Source: Microbacterium sp. Root166 (GTDB lineage Bacteria; Actinomycetota; Actinomycetes; Actinomycetales; Microbacteriaceae). Taken from it: a stretch of 64,000 nt of DNA. The notes below the pieces were generated by a model. It worked only from the letters and a program-made list of their open reading frames with translations. It was not told the origin of the DNA and made no database searches. The position numbers and the translations under genes are program-made. This document shows, in pieces, positions 10,601-17,931 of the stretch (positions are counted from its first letter, which is position 1; every line of letters starts with the position of its first letter). Location of the stretch: positions 1,503,241 through 1,567,240 of the forward strand of contig NZ_LMGL01000001.1 in assembly GCF_001427145.1 (NCBI RefSeq). The letters run 5' to 3'.

Positions 10601-10653
10601 CCACGTGCGACCCGAACCTCCCCGGTCCGCCGCCGACGCCGCCTACGCCGTAG
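4696..10653 (+). CDS. Giant Ig-like/FN3 surface protein
   Basis: ATG 4696 overlaps the kinase stop (ATGA). The 1985-residue product has an Arg-rich N-terminus and one hydrophobic segment (about 7-27) that probably stays as a membrane anchor, leaving the rest outside. Residues about 30-400 form repeating beta strands suggestive of a propeller. From about 400 come at least seven cadherin- or Ig-like units marked by phrases such as VLMNDHDPNEDVL, VLENDISP, DPDGDVVTLDRI and SPLSNDVDP. A fibronectin type III-like region follows at about 1500-1700, and the chain ends PPTPPTP. No LPXTG signal is present. It fills the FN3 position of PFNA-type loci, where it is thought to act in adhesion or surface sensing. 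The coupling to the kinase suggests that the kinase responds to, or controls, this protein. Confidence 0.88.
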   Translation: MRRRSIAGLVAAGAVIAVVAGVSVVWPGLDAQETPEVDTAVWALQTGDGRRYARVNTSIGELDTVRGISNPDRVVQTGDAAYIFSDSFSKVTRIDEARPTDLDEEALQASASTPAGTTDVVTAGDYVAYLTDSGAVFAGLLSSESPAQLDPFPSDDEDAPQYAADAIAVDERGILYAYSRENASVLRYDIAAGEVDGRDPLDVDGLAAPAVTAAGDTWVVVDTEDGDVWLRGADAASSAPTTGAVVVSEPDPGGTDVYLADETSLVRVPVDGSAADPEIGGTGTVLGEPAQPIVHDGEVFAAWLGQGETGGVLWRSRGERVDLDYGDQALPDQRRPVFVASDQAVILNDTRSGWAWSVPDGALIPSSQDWSLDDRTDPDAVPSEDQLTVVLDPKPPIAEPDSFGARAGSLTTLPVLMNDHDPNEDVLSIDPASVGGLDPAFGTVSLTDDGQRLAVRLTPEASGSASFTYGVTDGTAEGGLLSEPTTVALTVAAASAGSPPEWCGVERCLVEWPVPEVARGGTVTVPVLPGWVDPEGDPLLLLSVENTTGIGTVAATPAGDVVYQHSDNGDGGEELIELVVTVSDTEGLTAQKSLVVRVSPEPQLEAQSFAVVDTVAAALTVDVADHVTGTAGTVTLDSVRVLDDAAATATVVDGTTEFDFSAKSAGTFRVDFTVTDGVSDATGTARITLLPAEAPADLATSPVVAFVHPQQDATLDVFAAVSNPTRRVLLLSDVVATADAGATLSVDAVGQNNLRVSGTTATGGAGRLGTVKYVVSDGTEDQGSRVEGEATVFLLPPAPELAPIAVDDTVVVRAGAQIDIPVLENDISPAGGRPTLNPASVVSSSEDALAFGAGDVLRYLAPTEPGEYGIEYSVYTTGAPALADTATVRVRVLADDANRAPVPDTLEGRVLTGQSTLIEFDGFGMDPDGDVVTLDRIVEQPARGAATISADGGSILYSSVPGDSGQVSFRYRVVDAFGETGEAIVRIGVLDGQSNPSPVTFTDYVQVQAGEDNTIRVSPLSNDVDPTLGTLALTDVRPDLPSTLMDGSENPEFSRLDERLLSVDDATVVIEAGTEPTTMSFLYDIESSTGNTGRGLIVVKVVRENVPDYPVISDTFLTAETREDFPDGVDVLDDKVAWSGGDVAGLEVSLWGAPAGVSVDGWEVSGELTSTTQLIPFAVTGVGASGEVTSYGFLRVPGDDDLALTIRSGAPSPEVTELESVSFDLAELVAKPRGSRIEVGTDVRVSGARAQAACVVESGTTVRYDSGPGAPWADSCQVPVRLTGQDDWTYLSVPIIVNALDPQPVLRPGSMTVGPGETATFDLNDMTTWQLREDWDGVDYALDYSGSAFEVSVDGSTVTVTGADRAVPGSEEAAIVSITSHTAVAPARLILRVGAAPSTLPQGGSATQQCSQGSGASCTISVIGAGGEVNPLPRTPLEVVDVRPTGACIGVSFRVASATSVQASWTADAPGATCTATFSVRDAQGRTTASERDGRVLLDLLGYPKAPASVSQTAYANGSLTLRVDPGEARQAYPGLSGFVIRSNGQNVAECSADGSCPPISAPNGEERTYEAFAVNSVGESRSGVRTVAWAYDAPPAPTNVTSRPVPTAGEGGVVALTIEGIVPSETGSVEISSASGERVRVPVHGNQTTLEVPYYRVGTNTSTLISVTPFSRFELPPGLGGSASGAAATTFGNGVGVPLDPRLNLTSTTNEDRTATITAQGTGELNGTGSVLHYGIVEKGQACVPTAGGSQATFAGKRVGRDYSFTLCVSSIYAGEEFGTAVTEATVRAWPSGAAPTGWTFAVDRAPNISEFRADWIIRAQPTSTEETPDWGHSELRGGPPTTIFGRDPVIEVRYVHDVWSDYVTPWARVVPAAGSAPYQVQASWQVASCVGGSDLVASGSSTGGGAVFTFANGDMRFYDENDNLIPRLDNTTWAVPLGAVRVAGVGVSANWDAKGWGLNPASTTFSATCDPNLPGPPPTPPTP

Positions 10654-10697
10654 CCGCGGCATCCCGAATCTCTTCCACCCCCGACAGAGGACAGCGC

Positions 10698-11663
10698 ATG
10701 ACCATCACGCAGGAGCAGGCGACCTGGTTCGCTCAGACGTTCGGCCAGCTCGCCGACAACGTGGAACGCGCCGTGCTCGGCAAGCGCCACATCGTCGAAC
10801 TCGTCCTGACGGCCATGCTCAGCGACGGTCACGTGCTCCTCGAGGACGTCCCGGGCACCGGCAAGACGTCTCTCGCCCGCGCCATGGGGCAGTCGGTCCA
10901 GGGGTCGAACACGCGCATCCAGTTCACCCCCGACCTGCTTCCCGGCGACATCACGGGCATCAGCGTGTACGACCAGAAGGAGGGCGTGTTCGAGTTCCAC
11001 GCCGGGCCCATCTTCGCCAACATCGTGCTCGCCGACGAGATCAACCGCGCCAGCCCCAAGACCCAGTCCGCGCTGCTGGAGGTCATGGAGGAGGGCAGCG
11101 TCACGATCGACGGCGTCTCGCGCAAGGTGGGCGTGCCGTTCCTGGTGCTCGCCACGCAGAACCCGGTCGAGCAGGCAGGCACCTACCGGCTCCCCGAGGC
11201 GCAGCTGGACCGCTTCATGATGCGCGCCTCGCTCGGCTACCCCGACCACGCCGCGACTGTCCGCATCCTCGACGGCGCCGCGGTCGCGACGGCCGATCTC
11301 GCCCCGGTGATCACGCCCCAGGCGCTCGTCGGCATGGCCGACCTCGCCGGACAGGTCTACGTCGACGCGCTCGTGCTCGACTACATCGCCCGGCTGGTCG
11401 ACGGCACGCGCTCGGCCGACGAGGTGCGCCTGGGTGTCAGCATCCGCGGCGCGCTCGCCCTCACCCGTGCCAGCCGCACCCGCGCGGCCTCGCAGGGTCG
11501 CACCTACGCCACGCCCGACGACGTCAAGGCACTCGCGGTGCCGGTGCTCTCGCACCGTCTGATCCTGCACCCCGAGTCGGAGTTCGACGGCGTCACGCAG
11601 GAGGCCGTCATCGGACAGGTCCTCCTGGACGTGGCCCCGCCCAGTCGCCGCGAAGCCGTATGA
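10698..11663 (+). CDS. MoxR-family AAA+ ATPase
   Basis: The 321-residue protein starts at ATG 10698 behind AGAGGACAG. It has a Walker A motif (DVPGTGKTS, Lys56), a Walker B motif (LADEINRA, Asp113-Glu114) and the MoxR-typical stretches ATQNPVEQ and LPEAQLDRF. MoxR ATPases act as chaperones that mature or assemble partner complexes and are almost always next to a DUF58 gene, as here. The gene sits 44 nt after the giant surface protein, the only non-overlapping junction in the operon, and overlaps the DUF58 start. Its client is probably the membrane or surface part of this locus. No key residue is missing. Confidence 0.93.
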   Translation: MTITQEQATWFAQTFGQLADNVERAVLGKRHIVELVLTAMLSDGHVLLEDVPGTGKTSLARAMGQSVQGSNTRIQFTPDLLPGDITGISVYDQKEGVFEFHAGPIFANIVLADEINRASPKTQSALLEVMEEGSVTIDGVSRKVGVPFLVLATQNPVEQAGTYRLPEAQLDRFMMRASLGYPDHAATVRILDGAAVATADLAPVITPQALVGMADLAGQVYVDALVLDYIARLVDGTRSADEVRLGVSIRGALALTRASRTRAASQGRTYATPDDVKALAVPVLSHRLILHPESEFDGVTQEAVIGQVLLDVAPPSRREAV

Positions 11664-13033
11664 GCCTCACCGAGTCCCGCCTCACCCGCACGTCGGCCGC
11701 CACCGGCGTCACCGGGCGCACCCATGTCACCTCCACCCAGGTGGCGTCGTCGGGGCGCGACCGGGCGATGGTGCGCGTCGTCGTCTGGGCGGCCGAGGTA
11801 TGGCGCTCGGTCGCGCGCGGTATCGCGGTCGCCGCAGCCTGGAGTGCGCGCACGGTGCGCCCGGCGGGCGTGCTGGTGGCCGCGGCCGCGACGGTGGGCA
11901 TGGGACTCGGCATCCTCTTCGGATGGATGGAGTGGATGGTCGCCGGCGCGATCTCGCTCATCCTGCTCGCGGCGTCGGTGCCGTTCCTGTTCGGCGCCCG
12001 CTCGTACGACGTGGACCTGTCGCTCACGCACGAGCGCGTCATCGCCGGTGACGGCGTCACCGGCGAGATCGTGGTGCGCAACCATGGCCACCGGATCGCC
12101 CTTCCCGGCCGCATCGACATTCCGGTCGGTGCGGGGCTCGTCGAGTTCGGCGTGCCGCTGCTGCGCCCGGGCCACACCGTCGCGCAGCCCCTCGACATCC
12201 CGGGGCTCCGCCGCGGCATCATCACGGTGGGTCCGGCCACCACGGTGCGCAGCGACCCCATCGGGCTGCTGCGCCGCGAGCACGCCTTCGAGGACCTCCA
12301 CGAGGTCTACGTCCATCCCCGCACCACCGAGCTTCCCTCCACCAGCGCCGGCCTCATCCGCGACCTGGAGGGCAACCCGACGCGCCGCCTCGTCGACTCC
12401 GACATGTCCTTCCACGCGATCCGCGAGTACACCACGGGCGACTCCCGCCGCCACATCCACTGGAAGTCCACTGCCAAGACCGGCAAGCTCATGGTCCGCC
12501 AGTACGAGGAGTCCCGCCGCTCGCGCATGGCCGTCGTGCTCGCCGTCGCCGAGCAGGAGTACGCGGACGCCGACGAGTTCGAGCTCGCCGTGAGCTGCGC
12601 GGCATCGCTCGGGCTGCGCGCGGTGCGCGACGCCCGCGACGTCGAGATCGTCACGGGCTCCGAGATCCCGCGCGTGGTCCGCGGCCGCCTGCGCGCCATC
12701 CGGCACATCCCGTCCGGCGCACCGCGTCCCATGCTGGACGGCTTCAGCGGCGTCGACCTGCTCGAGAGCACCATGCCCGTGTCCGAGGTGTGCCGCCTGA
12801 CTGCGGAGTCGGGCGACCGCCTCTCGATCGCGTTCGTGGTGGTCGGCTCGCGCGTGCCGCTGACGCGCCTGCAGCAGGCTGCCCTCGCCTTCCCGGCCGA
12901 CACGAGCGTCGTCGCCGTCATCTGTGACGAGCGGGCGCATCCTCGCATGAAGACCCTGTCCGGCCTCACCGTCCTCACGGTGGGCACGCTCGACGACATG
13001 GCGGGCCTCCTGCTGCGCGGAGCGACGTCATGA
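11660..13033 (+). CDS. DUF58 domain membrane protein
   Basis: ATG 11660 overlaps the MoxR stop (ATGA). The 457-residue protein has a Thr/Ser-rich N-terminus, two hydrophobic segments (about 70-115), a beta-sandwich region, and the DUF58 signature with REYTTGDSRRHIHWK at about residues 255-270, followed by STAKTGKLMVRQYEE. The last third resembles a von Willebrand A-like fold. DUF58 proteins pair with MoxR ATPases and transglutaminase-like membrane proteins; their biochemical role is not established. Here all three are translationally coupled, which supports a single complex at the membrane. Confidence 0.92.
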   Translation: MSLTESRLTRTSAATGVTGRTHVTSTQVASSGRDRAMVRVVVWAAEVWRSVARGIAVAAAWSARTVRPAGVLVAAAATVGMGLGILFGWMEWMVAGAISLILLAASVPFLFGARSYDVDLSLTHERVIAGDGVTGEIVVRNHGHRIALPGRIDIPVGAGLVEFGVPLLRPGHTVAQPLDIPGLRRGIITVGPATTVRSDPIGLLRREHAFEDLHEVYVHPRTTELPSTSAGLIRDLEGNPTRRLVDSDMSFHAIREYTTGDSRRHIHWKSTAKTGKLMVRQYEESRRSRMAVVLAVAEQEYADADEFELAVSCAASLGLRAVRDARDVEIVTGSEIPRVVRGRLRAIRHIPSGAPRPMLDGFSGVDLLESTMPVSEVCRLTAESGDRLSIAFVVVGSRVPLTRLQQAALAFPADTSVVAVICDERAHPRMKTLSGLTVLTVGTLDDMAGLLLRGATS

Positions 13034-15540
13034 CCGCGATCCAGGATGCCGCCGCCCCCGTGCAGGGGACCTCCTGGTTCGCGCCGCGCATCCTCGCGGG
13101 AAGTCTCTTCGCCGGGCTCGTCGTGCTGCTCGCCGCCGTCGCGGCCTGGCCGATCTACCGCTCCTGGCAGCTCGTGGTGCTGGTGGCCGCAGCCTCCGCC
13201 GTCGCCGCAGCGATCGCGGCCGTCGCCCGGCGTCTGCGCTGGGGCGGGTGGATCGTGACAGGTGTGCTCGCGGCGACCTTCTTCCTCATCGGCATCCCGC
13301 TGGCCGTGCCGTCGCGTCTCGGCGGGCCCGCCGAGATCCTGCGCGGGCTCGGAGAGCTCGCGTCGGGCGCAGTGCTCGGCTGGAAGGACCTCGTCACCGT
13401 CGAGCTGCCGCTGGGCGCCTATCGCAACCTCCTCGTCCCCGCGCTCCTGGTCTTCCTCGTCGGCACGACCGTGGTGCTGCTGCTGGCGTGGCGGGCCGAT
13501 CGCGCAGCCTACGGCGCGGTCCCCGTGGCGCTGGCGATGGTCTCGTTCGGCCTCTTCTTCGGCCGCACGACCGTGAGCGCGCCCCTCAGCATCGGACCGG
13601 TCGTGCTGAACGCTCCCGTGGAGACCTTCCTGGGCGCGGGCGGTCTCGTGGTCTGTCTGCTATGGCTGGCCTGGCGCACGCACGACGAACGTGTGCACGC
13701 GCTCCAGCGCGCGGCGGCATCGAGCGGCGTCCGCGTATCGCGCCGGCCCTCGCGCGCCGACCGCCGGCGGACCGCTCTGGGCGCCGGCATGGTCTGCGTC
13801 GCCCTGCTGGCGGCCGTCGTGGTCGTGCCGCTGGCGGCTCAAGGCGCGCAGCGCGACGTGCTGCGTTCTTCGGTGGAGCCGGACATCGACCTCTCCGCAG
13901 AGGTGAGCCCGCTCGCGCAGTACCGGGCGCAGTTCGCCGACGGGCGCGCGGACGAGGTGCTCTTCACCGTCGGCGCCGAGCAGAGTGGGGTCCCCGAGCG
14001 CGTGCGGCTGGCGACGCTGGACGCGTACGACGGCGAGGTCTACCGCAGCGGCGGAGAAGGCGCGGTCGATGTCGGCCGGTTCGTCCGCGTGCCTTCGGTC
14101 CTCGACCCGGGCCCCGGCGAGCCGGTCGCGGCGGACGTCACGATCGAAGATCTGGACGGAGTGTGGATGCCGACGGCCGGCCGCCTCGCCCGCGTCGACT
14201 TCGCGGGCGACCGCGCCGCGTCCCTCGCCGACCGCTTCTACTACAACGCCGCCGCCGCAGCAGGCGTGCAGACCGCAGGCGGCGGCCTCGAGCCCGGCGA
14301 CCGCTACGTCGTCCACGGCGTGGAGCCCGCCGCTCCCGACCTGGCCGAGATCGAGGCGCCCGGCGGCGCAGTCGGCGACATCTCCGTTCCCGAGAGTCTG
14401 CGCACCTGGATGGACCAGCACGCGACCGGCTCGGACGGCGCAGCGCTGGCCGGGCTCGTCGTGCTGCTGCGGGAACGCGGCTACCTCAGCCATGGCCTCA
14501 CCGAGGATTCGGCCGAGTGGATGGAGTCGCTTCCCGACTACGCCTTCCAGCCGAGCACGTCCGGCCACTCGCTGGCGCGCATCGACCAGATGTTCACACG
14601 CCTGCTCGAGCGCGAGGTCGACCCGCGCGCGGTGCAGTCGGGCAACTTCGTCGCCGCCGTCGGAGACGACGAGCAGTTCGCCGTCGCGGTGGCCCTCATC
14701 GCCCGCGAGCTGGGCTTCCCGGCCCGGGTGGTCGTCGGCACGCGACTCTCATCGGCAGACGCCGGACTCGCCGTCTGCGACGAGGGCGTCTGCCGCGCGC
14801 AGGACCTTGCTGCGTGGACCGAGGTGCAGTCGACCGACGGCGCCTGGGTGCCCATCGACGTGACACCCCAGTTCGAGCAGTCGCCCAGCCTCGACGTCAC
14901 CGAGCAGCGGGATCCCGAGGTGGTGACCGAGGTCCGCCCGGACAGCGTGGAGGAGGTCCTTCCGCCCGATCCGGTCCAGGAGGACTCCGGCGCGTCCGAC
15001 CGCGCCGAGGAGGCCCCCGGCCTCGACCTCGCGTGGCTGTGGCCGGTGCTCCGCACCACCGGCGTCGTGCTGCTCATCCTCGGGCTCGCGCTGGGCCCCT
15101 TCCTCGTGATCATCGGCGCCAAGGCGGCCAGGCGCCGCGCCCGCCGCCGTGCCGAGAACCCGTCCGCACGGATCGCCGGCGGGTGGGACGAGTTCGTGGA
15201 CGCGGCGGTCGACGCCGGGCGCGAGGCGCCGCGGACGCACACGCGCCGCGAACTCGCGGAGGCCTTCGACGCGCCCGCGGGCCTCGTTCTCGCGGCGACC
15301 GCCGATCGGGCCGTATTCTCGTCGCAAGACGAGACACCCGCCGAGGCCGACGCCTACTGGCACTCGGTAGACGAGCAGCGCCGGAAGCTGGCGAAAGAGC
15401 AGGGGTTCTGGCGCCGGCTCGCGGTGACCGTATCGTTGAGATCGTTCGTCCGTCAGCTGGCACCCGTTTCGGGTGCCCGTACGCGTTTCGCCGAGAGGGG
15501 GATGCGCCGGGCCCCCCAGCCCGAGCCTCCGATGCCATGA
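13030..15540 (+). CDS. Transglutaminase-fold membrane protein, catalytic Cys and His absent
   Basis: ATG 13030 overlaps the DUF58 stop. The 836-residue protein has about seven N-terminal membrane helices (to about residue 275), a large external part containing a transglutaminase-like core, one more helix (about 675-700) and a basic cytoplasmic tail. Active relatives read G-x-C-E-Q-F, then H-A-W, then D-x-T-P. Here these are GDDEQF (545-550, Asp547 in place of Cys), AAW (594-596, Ala595 in place of His) and IDVTP (Asp610 kept). The fold is clear but two of three catalytic residues are missing, so cross-linking or protease activity is unlikely. It occupies the TgM position of PFNA-type loci and may work as a binding scaffold. 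Confidence 0.9.
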   Translation: MTAIQDAAAPVQGTSWFAPRILAGSLFAGLVVLLAAVAAWPIYRSWQLVVLVAAASAVAAAIAAVARRLRWGGWIVTGVLAATFFLIGIPLAVPSRLGGPAEILRGLGELASGAVLGWKDLVTVELPLGAYRNLLVPALLVFLVGTTVVLLLAWRADRAAYGAVPVALAMVSFGLFFGRTTVSAPLSIGPVVLNAPVETFLGAGGLVVCLLWLAWRTHDERVHALQRAAASSGVRVSRRPSRADRRRTALGAGMVCVALLAAVVVVPLAAQGAQRDVLRSSVEPDIDLSAEVSPLAQYRAQFADGRADEVLFTVGAEQSGVPERVRLATLDAYDGEVYRSGGEGAVDVGRFVRVPSVLDPGPGEPVAADVTIEDLDGVWMPTAGRLARVDFAGDRAASLADRFYYNAAAAAGVQTAGGGLEPGDRYVVHGVEPAAPDLAEIEAPGGAVGDISVPESLRTWMDQHATGSDGAALAGLVVLLRERGYLSHGLTEDSAEWMESLPDYAFQPSTSGHSLARIDQMFTRLLEREVDPRAVQSGNFVAAVGDDEQFAVAVALIARELGFPARVVVGTRLSSADAGLAVCDEGVCRAQDLAAWTEVQSTDGAWVPIDVTPQFEQSPSLDVTEQRDPEVVTEVRPDSVEEVLPPDPVQEDSGASDRAEEAPGLDLAWLWPVLRTTGVVLLILGLALGPFLVIIGAKAARRRARRRAENPSARIAGGWDEFVDAAVDAGREAPRTHTRRELAEAFDAPAGLVLAATADRAVFSSQDETPAEADAYWHSVDEQRRKLAKEQGFWRRLAVTVSLRSFVRQLAPVSGARTRFAERGMRRAPQPEPPMP

Positions 15541-16982
15541 CCGCTGTCGATTCCTCCGCCTCCGTCGTCCCCATCCTCCTGTCCCTGATCGCCGTCGCGG
15601 CGCTGTACGTCTGGACCGCGCTGGCGCTTTCCGCCGTCTTCCGCAAATCCGGCGAAGAGGGATGGAAGGCCTGGGTCCCCGTCCTCAACGTCATCGTGCT
15701 GCTCCAGCTCGGCAGCTTCTCGCCGTGGCTCGTGCTCGTGGGTCTCGTGCCGATCCTCGGGCCCCTCGCGCTGTGGGTCCTCATCGTGCTCGCCTGCTAC
15801 CGCATCAACCTCGCGTTCGGCTTCGGCGTCGGCATGACCGTCGTCGCCGCGCTGTCGCTGCCGGTCTGGGCCACCGTGATCGGCTTCGGGGCGACGCGCT
15901 GGGTCGGCGCCGAGGCTCCGGCCGCACGCCGCCGCTCGAGCGAGGACAGCGAAGCGTCCGCCGCCGCGTACCCCGCCGCGCCGCCACTCCCGTCTGCGGC
16001 TGCGCCGGCCTGGCCGGGCGGCAGCTGGGCACCCGAGCCGGCGAACGCCGCACCGCCGGTGCCGCCGCTTCCGACCGCCACCGCCGCGGCGTTCAGCATG
16101 CCGTCGCCTTCTGCGCCTTCCGATGAGCCCATCTCGTTCGTGCCGGCGATGCCGGCATCGGCGCCGCGAGCGACCCCGCCCGTGCCGCCGACCCCGGCAG
16201 CTGCGCCGACCCCGGCGGCTCAGACCCCGGCGGCTCAGGCTGCTCCCGCTCCGGCTGCTGCCGCGGGCAAAGACGGGTGGGGCGGTTTCGACTTCGGCGC
16301 TGCGGGCGAGTTCACCGACGAGGTCACCGCCGCTGTGGCAGGAGCCCCCGGACCCGTCTCCGCCGCAGCCGCTTCCGGCCGACCGAAGCCGGATCCGCTC
16401 TCGGCGACACCGCCGGTCACACGTGTCCCCGCTGCGCAGCCGTCGACGGATGACGAGCCCTGGTCGCCGTCGCGATCGCCGCTGCCCGACTCCGACGCGT
16501 TCCCGGAGGCATCCGGCGAGGTCTCGGCCGTCGCAGGAGCACCGGATGCCGGCATCCCGCGATCGGCGCGCGCGTCGGTGTCGGCGCAGCACGTGCTCCC
16601 CGAGATCCCGGACGACGACGTCGAAGAGACGATGATCGCAAGCCGGCGCAAGGCGCACTGGAGCCTTCAGCTGCCCACGGGCACCGCCGTGGACCTGCAC
16701 GCCGACGTCGTGCTCGTCGGCCGCCGCCCCGCGCCCAGTACCGCCTTCCCTAACGCCCAGCTCGTCGAGGTCGACGACGGCACCGTCTCCAAGACGCACC
16801 TGCGCCTGGAGCGTCACGGCGACGAGTGGTCGGTCACCGATCTGCACTCCACGAACGGGACCATCCTCATCGCCTCGGACGGCGCCGAGCGCGAGATCGC
16901 CCCGGGCGCCGCGCACCGCGCGCCTCGTCGCTTCCTCATCGGCGACGCCGAGCTGCGGCTGGCTGACGAAACCGGTCGATGA
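15537..16982 (+). CDS. DUF5684 membrane domain fused to FHA domain
   Basis: ATG 15537 overlaps the previous stop (ATGA). The 481-residue protein starts with a membrane domain of about four helices (residues 10-125) that carries GWKAWVPVLNVIVLL, typical of DUF5684. A Pro/Ala-rich linker (about 135-355) follows, then EETMIASRR (Thr365), then a C-terminal FHA domain (about 378-481) with the phosphopeptide-binding residues GRR (395-397), SKTH (418-421) and STNGT. FHA domains bind phosphothreonine. The Thr365 site directly before the domain recalls GarA/OdhI, in which phosphorylation of an N-terminal Thr makes the FHA domain bind its own tail. The coupled kinase is the likely partner. Confidence 0.9.
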   Translation: MTAVDSSASVVPILLSLIAVAALYVWTALALSAVFRKSGEEGWKAWVPVLNVIVLLQLGSFSPWLVLVGLVPILGPLALWVLIVLACYRINLAFGFGVGMTVVAALSLPVWATVIGFGATRWVGAEAPAARRRSSEDSEASAAAYPAAPPLPSAAAPAWPGGSWAPEPANAAPPVPPLPTATAAAFSMPSPSAPSDEPISFVPAMPASAPRATPPVPPTPAAAPTPAAQTPAAQAAPAPAAAAGKDGWGGFDFGAAGEFTDEVTAAVAGAPGPVSAAAASGRPKPDPLSATPPVTRVPAAQPSTDDEPWSPSRSPLPDSDAFPEASGEVSAVAGAPDAGIPRSARASVSAQHVLPEIPDDDVEETMIASRRKAHWSLQLPTGTAVDLHADVVLVGRRPAPSTAFPNAQLVEVDDGTVSKTHLRLERHGDEWSVTDLHSTNGTILIASDGAEREIAPGAAHRAPRRFLIGDAELRLADETGR

Positions 16983-17881
16983 CGGCCGCCGACCTTCCGG
17001 ACGAGCTCACCGGTCCCTCCCGCCGTCGGTCGGCGCAGCCGGTCGACGCGTTCGACGAGGCTCCGGATGACGTCACGACCCTGTCGACCCGTCGCCGCGG
17101 GCCGCAGGCGGAGGTCGACGTGTCTGACGCGGACGTGCCGGACGACGCCACCACGCTGTCCACGCGTCGCCGGTCGGCCAACGCCGACCCGTCCGATGCG
17201 GACGAGCCGGATGACGTCACCATCCTCTCGACCCGTCGCCGCGGAGCGCAGGCGGAAGCGGATGCGTCCGATGCGGACGTGCCAGATGAGGTCACGACCC
17301 TGTCGACCCGTCGCCGGTCGGCGGAGGCCCCAGCGCCCGACGAGGACGTGCCGGATGACGTCACCACCCTCTCGAGGCGCCGCGCATCGGCCGTGTCCAC
17401 CCCGAGCGATGCGCCCGAAGAAGCCACGATGCTGTCGGCTCGTCGCACCCCGAAGGGCGAGACTCCCGAGGACGAGGGAGCCCATGACGCGACGGTGCTC
17501 ACGCCCCGTCAGACCGCTCAGCCCGAGGTCCTCGACGACTCGACCGTCGTGCTGGCGTCGTCGCTGAAGGCGCAGGCCGCGGGGTCGCCGCAGCCCCAGG
17601 CCGAGCAGGCGATCTTCCGCCCCCGCGCCGCTCACGTGCCCGATGCCGCGGCGCTGCGGACTCCCGTCGCACCGCGCGCGATGCCCGACATCACCGTGAC
17701 CCGCGCGCCGGATGCCGCGCCCCCGCGCGCGATCGCACCGTCAGAGGCGACGCCGGATCACGTCGGCACGGAGCGCGCCGAGCGTGCGCGAGGGCGGCGT
17801 CGCGCCCTGGTCGTGGGCGTCGTCGCGCTCGCCGTCGTCGCCGGATCGGCGGCCGCGCTGGTGCTCCTGCTCCTGACCTGA
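16979..17881 (+). CDS. Tail-anchored protein with about nine Thr-Leu-Ser-Arg phosphomotif repeats
   Basis: ATG 16979 overlaps the FHA gene stop. The 300-residue protein is acidic and low in complexity. Residues 5-192 hold a repeated unit of the form [21 protein letters not shown] (8-17), then Thr33/34, 58/59, 81, 106/107, 129/130, 150, 172 and 189, spaced 17-25 residues apart. A Pro/Ala region and one hydrophobic helix (about 275-298) end the chain, so the repeats should face the cytoplasm. The DNA of the repeats is also similar, indicating tandem expansion. The motif matches EETMIASRR before the FHA domain and DEDTDFS in the kinase. I infer that it is a multi-site kinase substrate that recruits FHA proteins to the membrane. 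No known family is recognised. Confidence 0.85.
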   Translation: MTAADLPDELTGPSRRRSAQPVDAFDEAPDDVTTLSTRRRGPQAEVDVSDADVPDDATTLSTRRRSANADPSDADEPDDVTILSTRRRGAQAEADASDADVPDEVTTLSTRRRSAEAPAPDEDVPDDVTTLSRRRASAVSTPSDAPEEATMLSARRTPKGETPEDEGAHDATVLTPRQTAQPEVLDDSTVVLASSLKAQAAGSPQPQAEQAIFRPRAAHVPDAAALRTPVAPRAMPDITVTRAPDAAPPRAIAPSEATPDHVGTERAERARGRRRALVVGVVALAVVAGSAAALVLLLLT

Positions 17882-17901
17882 CGGCGCCTCGTGGGCCGCG
17901 T

Positions 17902-17931
17902 TTGACCGACCCCCGGCATCCCGCGTATCAT
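17902..17931 (+). promoter_or_regulatory. rpsL operon promoter
   Basis: TTGACC (17902-17907) and TATCAT (17926-17931) are separated by 18 nt and form a near-consensus housekeeping promoter. The sequence after the -10 (TGACCGGGTGTGCG) resembles that at the infA and rplM promoters. The transcript would have a leader of about 270 nt before rpsL. Confidence 0.75.

Noticed and set aside
4696..10653. LPXTG-type wall anchoring of the Ig-like giant protein
   Set aside because: The C-terminus ends PPTPPTP with no sorting motif, helix or basic tail; anchoring by the N-terminal helix fits better.
13248..15536. Extension of the FHA gene upstream through an open frame to 13248
   Set aside because: That part is an out-of-frame reading of the transglutaminase-like gene; the ATG at 15537 overlaps that gene's stop and begins the recognisable DUF5684 domain.
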